From the NCBI RefSeq assembly GCF_046299575.1, contig NZ_JBKBHX010000007.1, forward strand, positions 128,005 to 192,004: a stretch of 64,000 nucleotides of DNA, written 5' to 3'. Below, one piece after another: positions 16,460-24,157 of this stretch. Source of the stretch: Thermaurantimonas sp046299575 (GTDB lineage Bacteria > Bacteroidota > Bacteroidia > Flavobacteriales > Schleiferiaceae). The notes beneath the pieces are model-generated. The model was not told where the DNA came from. It saw only the letters and a list, made by a program, of their open reading frames with translations, and did not search any database. Made by a program: the position numbers and the translations under genes. The stretch's first letter is position 1, and the number at the start of each line of letters is the position of its first letter.

Positions 16460-17344
16460 TTAATCAACTTTTTTATACCCCCTAAGATAGAGTACATCGC
16501 CGGGTTTCGGCTGCTCTCCTGCCTTCAGGTTGTTGCGTTTGTATAGGTATTTGAGTTTTATTCCGAATTGCTGGCTGATTTTGTACATATCGTCTTCGGG
16601 TTTTACGGTGTAGGTTTTCACTTTTCGGGCCCGGCAGCGCTTGGGTTGTAAGAAGACGATGTCGCCGGGCTGCAGGGCATGGGTGTAGTTTAGCTCGTTG
16701 TATTTTAAAAGGTACTCAACTTTGGTATCAAATTCTTCAGCGATCGTCTCCCAGGTATCACCAGCTACTGCAATTACGTATTTGATGCGGTTTTCGTGAT
16801 ATTTTAGACGTCTTTCGGAAACTACGAGTGAACCAAGTGCTTCCTGGTCGATGATGTAGAGTTGATAATCTTCGATGATTTTGATGAGTAGTTCTGGATA
16901 ACGTGGATTGGTGGCATATCCTGCTTCTTTTAATCCATAAGCCCAGGCTTTGTAGTCGTCGATGGGCAATGAGAAGAGTTTTTTGTAGCGAGGTCGCTCG
17001 CTGAGAAAGAGGGAATGATCGCGATACGACTCTTCCACAGACTTGTATTTTCTGAAACACTCATTTTTCTGGTCGTCGTCGTGATATACGGTTGGGCCGT
17101 CCCACTCACGGTGGCATTTAATGCCGAAGTGATTATTGGCTTTTACTGCAAGGACGCTTGTTCCATCTGCCGACTCAAGAGCTGCCTGAGCGAGTTTAAT
17201 GCTTGCTGGTATCTTATAGGTCTTCATTTCTTCGATGGCCAGCGGTTTGTGCTTTTGGAAGTACTCCAACCGGCGTTTATTTAGGTTCTGGCCCATTAAT
17301 GGCCAGGTGAGTAGCAGTGAGATGAGCCACCAGAGGTTTTTCAT
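16460..17344 (-). CDS. Secreted glucosaminidase with two LysM domains
   Basis: A signal peptide (MKNLWWLISLLLTWPLMGQ) precedes a mannosyl-glycoprotein endo-beta-N-acetylglucosaminidase-type domain, about residues 28-165. That domain has the catalytic-region motif IKLAQAALESADGTS with its Glu, and NNHFGIKCHREWDG. Two LysM modules follow at about 188-235 (IAVAGDTWETIAEEF) and 240-292 (YTVKPEDDMYKISQQFGI). The protein should bind and cut peptidoglycan glycan strands. Its first 68 bases overlap the 3' end of the upstream ACC-deaminase-like gene in another frame, so the two are translated from one transcript region. Confidence 0.93.
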   Translation of the reverse strand: MKNLWWLISLLLTWPLMGQNLNKRRLEYFQKHKPLAIEEMKTYKIPASIKLAQAALESADGTSVLAVKANNHFGIKCHREWDGPTVYHDDDQKNECFRKYKSVEESYRDHSLFLSERPRYKKLFSLPIDDYKAWAYGLKEAGYATNPRYPELLIKIIEDYQLYIIDQEALGSLVVSERRLKYHENRIKYVIAVAGDTWETIAEEFDTKVEYLLKYNELNYTHALQPGDIVFLQPKRCRARKVKTYTVKPEDDMYKISQQFGIKLKYLYKRNNLKAGEQPKPGDVLYLRGYKKVD

Positions 17345-18257
17345 AGGCCAAATGAAGCTTTTTCTTTTTAATTTGGGGCAATATACCCATCATTCCTTGC
17401 AGTCCGCCGGTGTGAATCCACAATTTTCGTACACCCGACGGTGAATTATTTTTATGCAAAAACGCGAACAATGATTTAGCCGTATACACCAGATCGGTCA
17501 TAATGCCTGTCACTTTGTAAAAGATATTGGCAAATTCCAGCAATTCGGATGTCCATTTTGCATAGCCGCCGAAGTGATAACCGTCAGCGAAGCTTAGATT
17601 TTCGGGTAGTTTAATCGGGAAATGGGTTAAGAAGTCATCAGCCAGTTCTCTACCGGTAGCTTTTAGCACAGGAACAGCTATTACCCGTGCATGCGGTGCT
17701 GCAAGTGCTATCCCGATGGCCGTGGTCAGTGTGCCGGCTGCAAGCCATATTTCTTCATAATTTATAAAAGTGTTTTCATAGCTAAGTCTTACCCCCTCCA
17801 CTCCAAGAGGTCCCTTGCCCCCTTCTGGTACAGCAATCCATTTTGGATCGGATGAATGCTCAGTATTTTTTTGGAGCCGATACACATCAGTATTCATTTT
17901 TAGGAGTTGCATACCCAGACGATGACAGATTTCGAGGGTAGGCGTAATTTGATGAAATCCGCGTACAAAAGCCCGGCATGGTATCTTTAAAAAATATGCA
18001 GCGTTGGCCGTAGCGACGAGATGGTTTGAAAATGGACCGCCAAATGTTTCAATGCCCTTGTGATTCTCAAGAGCTATTTTTAAATAAAGCCAGAGTTTTC
18101 GCAACTTGTTACCAGAGATGACCGGGTGAATCAAATCGTCGCGCAGGACTGAGAAGCGCTTCTCATTAAATTGAACTTCATGAAATTCAGCATTTAACCA
18201 GCTTGTGCGAAGGAATTGCTCAAAAAATGCATTCATCAAAAGACTTTCATCAGACAA
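17277..18257 (-). CDS. ACC deaminase / D-cysteine desulfhydrase family PLP enzyme
   Basis: The 326-aa protein belongs to the fold-type II PLP family of 1-aminocyclopropane-1-carboxylate deaminase and D-cysteine desulfhydrase. The PLP lysine is in ISGNKLRKLWLYL (about residue 51), followed by FGGPFSNHLVATANAA and WIHTGGLQGMMG near the C-terminus. Which substrate is used cannot be read from sequence; D-cysteine desulfhydrase activity is common in Bacteria. A Met at residue 8 (18236) is an equally possible start. The last 22 codons overlap the start of the glucosaminidase gene. The 5' end faces meaB divergently with only 30-51 bases between starts. Confidence 0.88.
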   Translation of the reverse strand: MSDESLLMNAFFEQFLRTSWLNAEFHEVQFNEKRFSVLRDDLIHPVISGNKLRKLWLYLKIALENHKGIETFGGPFSNHLVATANAAYFLKIPCRAFVRGFHQITPTLEICHRLGMQLLKMNTDVYRLQKNTEHSSDPKWIAVPEGGKGPLGVEGVRLSYENTFINYEEIWLAAGTLTTAIGIALAAPHARVIAVPVLKATGRELADDFLTHFPIKLPENLSFADGYHFGGYAKWTSELLEFANIFYKVTGIMTDLVYTAKSLFAFLHKNNSPSGVRKLWIHTGGLQGMMGILPQIKKKKLHLAYEKPLVAHLTATHLAINGPEPK

Positions 18258-18276
18258 AGAACCGATAAAGTTTGCA

Positions 18277-18284
18277 TAGTTTTG
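18277..18284 (+). promoter_or_regulatory. Predicted -7 promoter element of meaB
   Basis: TAGTTTTG matches TAnnTTTG exactly and ends 3 bases before the proposed GTG start at 18288. If transcription starts at the usual distance, the mRNA begins at or next to the start codon. No good -33 TTG is visible. Confidence 0.5.
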
Positions 18285-18287
18285 GGC

Positions 18288-19295
18288 GTGCTAAATCCAA
18301 ATTTTAAATACCATCCCGGCGAACTGCCATCGGCCGATGAACTTTTTGAATCGCTGAAAAACGGTGACAGGCTTGCTTTGGCAAGGGCTATTTCACTTTT
18401 AGAAAGTACCCATCCAGCACATCGCAAGTTGGCCGCAGAACTTATCCGCCGAAGTGTAGAGCTGAAGGCTGATACCTTGCGCATAGGTATCTCGGGCGTA
18501 CCAGGTGTAGGAAAGAGCACTTTCATTGAGGCATTTGGCAATTTTTTGATCGATGAATTTGATTATCGTGTGGCAGTGTTGGCTATAGACCCCAGCAGCC
18601 AGACGGGAGGAGGAAGCATTATGGGCGATAAGACACGTATGGCTCGCCTTGCTTCAAGGTCTGAAGCCTTCATACGTCCAAGTCCATCAGGAAATCAATT
18701 GGGTGGTGTGAATCGCACCACGCGCGAGTCCCTGCTTTTATGTGAAGCTGCAGGCTTTGACGTTATTCTTGTGGAAACTGTAGGTGTAGGCCAAAGTGAA
18801 ACTGCCGTATATCATCTCACCGACTTCTTTATGGTGCTTATGCTTGCCAATGCCGGCGATGAGCTGCAGGGCATCAAACGCGGCATTATGGAACTGGCTC
18901 ATTTGGTAGTGATAAATAAGGCCGATGGTGAAAATCTGACGGCTGCGCGCAGAGCAGCTGCAGAATACGCCCGCGCTCTGCACCTGCTGCAAGCCGGACA
19001 ATCGCAGTGGAGCCCTCGGGTGTGTACCACAAGTGCCCTCACCGGCGCTGGCATGGCGCAGGTGTACGACTTCATCGATCAATATAGGCGGCTCACACAT
19101 GCCAACGGATACTGGCAGCAAAATCGCCTGATGCAGCAGAGCTATTGGTACGAGCAGGCCATTGCCGGCGCATGGAAATATTTTTTGCATAAAAATCCGG
19201 AAAAATTTCAATTATATCAGCACCTAAAATCCTTGGTTGAATCTGGTGAGACTGATCCTTTTTTGGCCGCTGAAGAACTGTTTGAGGATTTGTGA
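18288..19295 (+). CDS. meaB: Methylmalonyl-CoA mutase-associated GTPase MeaB (ArgK family)
   Basis: MeaB is a P-loop GTPase that gates cobalamin loading and protects methylmalonyl-CoA mutase from inactivation. The G1 loop GVPGVGKST lies at residues 70-78 from the chosen start, DPSSQTGGGSIMGDKTRM and the family-specific FIRPSPSGNQLGGV follow, then ETVGVGQSE (G3 region) and NKAD (G4). I choose GTG at 18288 (335 aa). An ATG at 18216 is in frame but would overlap the divergent neighbour's N-terminus and lie upstream of the TAGTTTTG promoter motif. The client mutase genes are about 10 kb away at 4961-8397. Confidence 0.94.
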   Translation: MLNPNFKYHPGELPSADELFESLKNGDRLALARAISLLESTHPAHRKLAAELIRRSVELKADTLRIGISGVPGVGKSTFIEAFGNFLIDEFDYRVAVLAIDPSSQTGGGSIMGDKTRMARLASRSEAFIRPSPSGNQLGGVNRTTRESLLLCEAAGFDVILVETVGVGQSETAVYHLTDFFMVLMLANAGDELQGIKRGIMELAHLVVINKADGENLTAARRAAAEYARALHLLQAGQSQWSPRVCTTSALTGAGMAQVYDFIDQYRRLTHANGYWQQNRLMQQSYWYEQAIAGAWKYFLHKNPEKFQLYQHLKSLVESGETDPFLAAEELFEDL

Positions 19296-19470
19296 AATAA
19301 TGAGTCTTATGATTTTTTGATACTTACGGCAAAACTTTTAATGCTTTCAAATAGTGCTCTAAAAATTTGATTAGCAAATACACCGGTATTTAGAAACCCA
19401 TAAATTTCCTTGAAGGGGCTCTGGTTATTGGAAAAAATTCGGGTGTAGTCAGATTAATTTAGATTATATT

Positions 19471-19507
19471 GTAGTCTAAAATTTGATAATTATATTATCA
19501 AAACTAC
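19471..19507. promoter_or_regulatory. Palindrome abutting the polymerase start codon (candidate operator)
   Basis: Two perfect 9-base arms, TTTGATAAT (19482-19490) and ATTATCAAA (19494-19502), flank a 3-base centre. An outer pair GTAGT (19471-19475) and ACTAC (19503-19507) extends the symmetry with a 6-base asymmetric insert. The right outer arm touches the ATG at 19508. A repressor bound here would block initiation, or the stem could fold in the mRNA around the start. Confidence 0.55.
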
Positions 19508-22456
19508 ATGAAAGCTACTCCTGTGGTGATGACGTGGTACTCCCTAAGATATGGGGTTGTGCCCGATGACTGGTGGATACAATATGCTGTGGAGCAAGGC
19601 TTTCGCCGGCTGGTAGTGGCTGATATCAACAGTACATCGGCCGTATTTGACATGATGCGCCGGGGGCAGAAGGCTGGCGTGCAGGTGATACCGGCCATCG
19701 ATGTGCGGGAGGGAGTGGAGAGGCGCTATACACTGGTGGCGCAGACCTGGGCCGGATTTGCCGCCATCAACGAGTGGCTCACCGGCTATCTGCACTCCGG
19801 AGAGCCTATTCCGGGGCGTGCCCCCGCGATGGAAGGGGTGCTTGCCGTGTATCCACTGAGAAGGGATTGGTTTTTTTCACCCGAACCGCACGAATACATC
19901 GGCATACGTCCGCACGACCTGCCACTGCTGAGTGTATCGCCCTGGCGCTATCACGCACAGCGGCTCATCGCCTGGCCGGTGATGGCTTTTCGCCACAAGC
20001 GCGACTACAATGCCCATCGCCTGCTGCGTGCCGTGGACCTCAACTGCCTGCTGAGCAAGTTGCCACCTGAGCAACAGGCCACGCCGGAAGATCGAGTGCT
20101 CTCAGCCGATGAACTCCGGCATGCATACGATGGACATCCTCAGTTGGTAAATCAACAGGAGCGGCTGATGGACTCCTGCTGCTTTCACTACACCTTCGGC
20201 CAGATGCAGAACAAGCGGGTTTTCGGTACCTCAGCTGAAGATGACTGGAATCTGCTCCGACAGGTCACCGAAGAGGGTCTGATCCGCCGGTATGGATGCG
20301 AAACTCTGGAGCTGCGCGCGCGCCTGCAAAAGGAATACGAAATCATTGTGCAAAAGGGATTTGTGAGCTATTATCTCATTGCCTGGGATGTGGTGCGCTA
20401 TGCGGCACACCGAGGTTTTTTCCACGTAGGGCGGGGGAGTGGGGCCAACAGCCTGGTAGCCTACTGCATGGGCATCACCGATGTGGACCCGGTGGAGCTT
20501 GACCTCTATTTTGAGCGGTTTATCAATCTCTATCGGGAGAATCCGCCGGACTTTGACCTCGACTTCAGCTGGCGCGACCGCGACGAGGTGCTGGCCTATA
20601 TGTTTGAGCGACATGGCAGGCGTCACACTGCACTTCTGGCAGCGGTCAATACCTTTCAGTACCGCGCTGTGGTGCGGGAGCTGGGCAAGGTTTTCGGACT
20701 GCCCAAGCCGGAGATTGATCGCCTGGCCGAAGGCGACCTATCGGCTCACAATCTCGATGACATCAGCCGCATCATCCTTCGGTATGCGCAGTATCTGCAC
20801 GATTACCCCAATCACCTGACCGTGCATGCCGGCGGAGTGCTCATCTCCGACAAGCCCATGAGCTGGTACACACCCACTTTCGTGCCTCCCAAAGGTCTGC
20901 CTACTACCATGTTTGATATGTACATAGCCGAAGATGTGGGCCTGTACAAATTTGACATTCTCAGTCAGCGCGGTTTGGGGCACATACGCGATGCCGTAGA
21001 GCTGGTGCGCGTAAACCGTGGTGAATCCATCGATATTCACGACATACCGCGCTTTAAGGCAGACCCCACCATCAGCCGCATGCTCAGCGAAGGGCGCACG
21101 ATGGGCGCCTTCTATGTAGAGTCGCCAGCCATGCGCCAGCTGCTCAAAAAGATGGGCTGCACCGACTACATAAGTCTGGTGGCTGCCAGCAGTATTATAC
21201 GTCCAGGTGTAGCGCGCAGCGGCATGATGCGCGAGTACATCCGGCGTTACCGGTTTCCGGAAGCTCGCAAGGATACGCACCCCATTCTTTACGACATCAT
21301 GCCCGAGACTTTCGGTGTGATGGTCTATCAGGAAGACGTAATCAAGGTCGCGCATTACTACGCCGGGCTCACTCTGGCAGAGGCCGATGTACTGCGCCGG
21401 GGCATGAGTGGCAAGTACCGCTCGCGCGAAGAGTTTGAACGAGTAAAAAACCGCTTTTTCGAAAATTGCCGCCAGAAGGGCTATCCTGATGGGGAGGCCG
21501 CTGAAATCTGGCGGCAGATCGAAAGCTTCGCCGGCTACTCATTTGCCAAGGGACATTCGGCCAGCTTTGCGGTGGAGAGCTATCAGAGCCTCTATCTGAG
21601 GGCACACTACCCACTGGAGTTTATGTGTGCCGTGATAAACAATTTTGGTGGTTTTTACAGTACAGAGATGTATGTACACGAGGCCCGCATGCTCGGCGCC
21701 GATGTACAACCTCCCTGTGTAAACCACAGCCGTGAACTCACGCGCATTACAGGCTGCACACTCTGGCTTGGTCTGGGTCTGCTCAAATCGCTGGAGGCTC
21801 CGCTGATGGAGCGCCTGCTGGCCGATCGTGAGAGAAATGGCAATTATATTAGCCTGGAAGACTTCTACCGCCGTGTGCGGCCGGGTCTCGAGCAGCTCAA
21901 AATCCTGATTAAGGCAGGGGCTTTTCGCTTTACCGGTCTCGATAAGAAAGAGCTATACTGGCAGGCTTACTGGTTGCTATCCGGCGAAAAGCCACGCCCT
22001 GCTCAGCCTGAGCTCTTTGCTGAGCCTGCTATAGACTTCACACTTCCTCATCTGAAGACCGATCCGATCGAGGAGGCCTATGACCAGATGGAATTGCTGG
22101 GTTTTCCGCTCTGCTCGCCCTTTGAACTGGCTGTGGGGCTGCCGGCTGATCTGCTTAGGGCACGCGATCTGCCACATTTCACAGGCCGAGAAGTGGACTT
22201 CTACGGCTATCTGGTCACCATCAAGCCCACCCGCACGGTGAAAGGCGAGCGCATGTATTTCGGCACCTGGATCGATGTGGATGGCCACTGGGCTGATAGT
22301 GTGCACTTTCCGCAGGTAGCTCTTCAGTATCCCTTCAGGGGCAAGGGGGTCTATCACCTCCGCGGCCGCGTATGCGAAGAGTTTGGCGTGTACTCCATCG
22401 AGGTCAGCTATATGGAAAAGCTGGGAATAAAGTCCAGAACAGAAGTAACAGCCTAA
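19508..22456 (+). CDS. DNA polymerase III alpha-type polymerase, short (DnaE2-like, putative error-prone)
   Basis: This 982-aa C-family DNA polymerase is shorter than the replicative DnaE (about 1,160 aa in E. coli), as in the DnaE2 group that works in damage-induced synthesis. The N-terminal PHP domain lacks the usual metal-binding histidines (MTWYSLRYGV in place of an H-x-HS motif), so PHP exonuclease activity is unlikely. The polymerase core is intact: VGRGSGANSLVAY, catalytic PDFDLDF (347-353), MFDMYIAEDVGLYKFDI and SFAKGHSASFAVESYQSLYL. QPELF at 833-837 looks like a beta-clamp-binding pentapeptide, and an OB fold is at the C-terminus. GC is about 55% in sampled lines versus about 33% in the next genes. 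No imuA/imuB neighbours are present. Confidence 0.9.
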   Translation: MKATPVVMTWYSLRYGVVPDDWWIQYAVEQGFRRLVVADINSTSAVFDMMRRGQKAGVQVIPAIDVREGVERRYTLVAQTWAGFAAINEWLTGYLHSGEPIPGRAPAMEGVLAVYPLRRDWFFSPEPHEYIGIRPHDLPLLSVSPWRYHAQRLIAWPVMAFRHKRDYNAHRLLRAVDLNCLLSKLPPEQQATPEDRVLSADELRHAYDGHPQLVNQQERLMDSCCFHYTFGQMQNKRVFGTSAEDDWNLLRQVTEEGLIRRYGCETLELRARLQKEYEIIVQKGFVSYYLIAWDVVRYAAHRGFFHVGRGSGANSLVAYCMGITDVDPVELDLYFERFINLYRENPPDFDLDFSWRDRDEVLAYMFERHGRRHTALLAAVNTFQYRAVVRELGKVFGLPKPEIDRLAEGDLSAHNLDDISRIILRYAQYLHDYPNHLTVHAGGVLISDKPMSWYTPTFVPPKGLPTTMFDMYIAEDVGLYKFDILSQRGLGHIRDAVELVRVNRGESIDIHDIPRFKADPTISRMLSEGRTMGAFYVESPAMRQLLKKMGCTDYISLVAASSIIRPGVARSGMMREYIRRYRFPEARKDTHPILYDIMPETFGVMVYQEDVIKVAHYYAGLTLAEADVLRRGMSGKYRSREEFERVKNRFFENCRQKGYPDGEAAEIWRQIESFAGYSFAKGHSASFAVESYQSLYLRAHYPLEFMCAVINNFGGFYSTEMYVHEARMLGADVQPPCVNHSRELTRITGCTLWLGLGLLKSLEAPLMERLLADRERNGNYISLEDFYRRVRPGLEQLKILIKAGAFRFTGLDKKELYWQAYWLLSGEKPRPAQPELFAEPAIDFTLPHLKTDPIEEAYDQMELLGFPLCSPFELAVGLPADLLRARDLPHFTGREVDFYGYLVTIKPTRTVKGERMYFGTWIDVDGHWADSVHFPQVALQYPFRGKGVYHLRGRVCEEFGVYSIEVSYMEKLGIKSRTEVTA

Positions 22457-22611
22457 ACAACCTTCTACATATCCGGGACACGATTCACATTCAAATAATG
22501 TGGAAGTGAACAAAATTTCTCTGATCAAAGTGATAGGTGTTTTTGAGCGCCAAAAGCGAACTGGTATTTCTCTTCGGTCTGTAAAAAATATGGGCTAAAT
22601 CTTCTTCCAAA

Positions 22612-22627
22612 TACTGCATATGCAGTA
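22612..22627. promoter_or_regulatory. 16-bp perfect palindrome before the 22663 operon
   Basis: TACTGCATATGCAGTA is a perfect inverted repeat with no spacer, 35 bases upstream of the ATG at 22663. This form and position fit a dimeric transcription-factor site, but no regulator gene is adjacent and no copy was noticed elsewhere in the window. Confidence 0.45.
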
Positions 22628-22662
22628 GCATTATTCAGGAAGAGTTCTATTTGTTTTGAACT

Positions 22663-24135
22663 ATGAAAAAATACTTTGGACTAATACTGCTCGGGTGGCA
22701 ACTATGCCTACCCGCAGAGGGATTTTCTCAAATTTTCGATAATTATGACAATTACATTCCTCAGAGGAATTTCAAAAGCATTTTTTTTGTAGGCGACGAC
22801 GAACTTGTCGTTCGTATAGAAAATAAGGTACGAAGATTTACTTTTTCAGGTACTAGTTCAAATACAGATCAATACTCATTTGACGAAAATTTGCTTAAAA
22901 ATCTACTGTATCTAGATCATCAGTTTATCATCAATGGATCGGGTATTTATCACCATACATTTTTCAAGGAAATCAGAAAAATTTCCGATTTAAAAATCGA
23001 ACTCAGACCAAAGAAAAAAAGCGACGATTATCCGTTACAGAAATTTACGTTTGACAGATTTACCAATACCTTCGTCTTGACCGATAACAAAACGAAAACA
23101 GTCCACCTTCTGAATGCCGAAAACGGTCAGTTAGAATCCATAAAAATTAAATGCAATAAAGGCGATAAACTGATTCCGGTAAACGCTACATATGTATATA
23201 TCAAAACTGAATACGATCGCAAAAAAGAGAACAACAGTGATATAGTTATTCATCTGAAATCCAATGAGCAGAAAAACGTAAAACAAGTATCAATAGTTAT
23301 TGCTGTATCAGATACTATTGCATTTGTGTACGACGGAAAGTACACATTTATGAATCTTAAAACCGGTGAATTTTACGATTGGGTCAACAGCCTGACCAAC
23401 CCAAACATACAGTGCTGTCATCACTACCTGAGTCAGAACAGACGCTACATCATATCCCGCGGAAGCACACTGTCATTTTCAGTTTATGACATTGAACGAA
23501 AAAAAATCATGACATCATCGGAATTTTCGTCACGAACTGAGCAGTGGAAGGTATATGACAACAGAATGAAAGATGTCATACCAATGGATTTGTATTACGA
23601 ATTTGATGACATCGAAGTGTCACCCGACGGGAAGAAATATGTTTTTTCAGAGCAAAATGGTTGGGTACTTATGGTTTCAATATCTGATTATAAGAAAATG
23701 TTCGAATACGGAATGTATCGCCAGAATCCTTATTTAAAAAGCAAGCAACAGACGGCACAAACGACCACCCCATCAACACAGGCCCCCTCTGCACCGATCA
23801 ACGGTGTAAAGGAGTTGACCGGCAGCTTCTCGATGGAATATTCTTATCAATGGTTCAATAAAACAGGAAATTACAAACCGATGGCTATTAAAATAGTCGT
23901 TACCTCTTCCACCATCCAGGAATACATCTGGGGGAATGGTGCGTACGTCGCCTGGGGTGGGCCATGTACGATCGTACATAACAAACAGGAAACTTTCGGA
24001 GGAAAAACAGGACTGTTTTATGTCTGTTCCAGCGGCAAAAAATACTTTTTTTTCACCGATAAAGGAGTTAATGCCGTAAGGGTTGAAAGTGGGTCGGACA
24101 GCTTTTTTGATTACATTGACAAATTGCCGGAGTAA
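22663..24135 (+). CDS. Unknown secreted protein with propeller-like repeats
   Basis: I do not recognise the family. The 490-aa product has a signal peptide (hydrophobic residues 5-22, ending near EGFSQ). A long beta-rich part (about 30-360) contains blade-like strands such as IEVSPDGKKYVFSEQNGWVLMV, hinting at a beta-propeller. A Thr/Pro/Ser/Ala linker (about 366-383) leads to a separate beta-rich C-terminal domain of about 105 residues. No catalytic motif was found. The gene is clearly AT-rich compared with the polymerase gene before it and is followed after 22 bases by another secreted unknown. Confidence 0.72.
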   Translation: MKKYFGLILLGWQLCLPAEGFSQIFDNYDNYIPQRNFKSIFFVGDDELVVRIENKVRRFTFSGTSSNTDQYSFDENLLKNLLYLDHQFIINGSGIYHHTFFKEIRKISDLKIELRPKKKSDDYPLQKFTFDRFTNTFVLTDNKTKTVHLLNAENGQLESIKIKCNKGDKLIPVNATYVYIKTEYDRKKENNSDIVIHLKSNEQKNVKQVSIVIAVSDTIAFVYDGKYTFMNLKTGEFYDWVNSLTNPNIQCCHHYLSQNRRYIISRGSTLSFSVYDIERKKIMTSSEFSSRTEQWKVYDNRMKDVIPMDLYYEFDDIEVSPDGKKYVFSEQNGWVLMVSISDYKKMFEYGMYRQNPYLKSKQQTAQTTTPSTQAPSAPINGVKELTGSFSMEYSYQWFNKTGNYKPMAIKIVVTSSTIQEYIWGNGAYVAWGGPCTIVHNKQETFGGKTGLFYVCSSGKKYFFFTDKGVNAVRVESGSDSFFDYIDKLPE

Positions 24136-24157
24136 TTTTTTTAAAAAGCAAAATACA

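Noticed and set aside
20738..21355. 205-codon antisense frame inside the polymerase gene
   Set aside because: It is the mirror of a GC-rich coding gene with strong motifs on the other strand, and it shows no recognisable domain.
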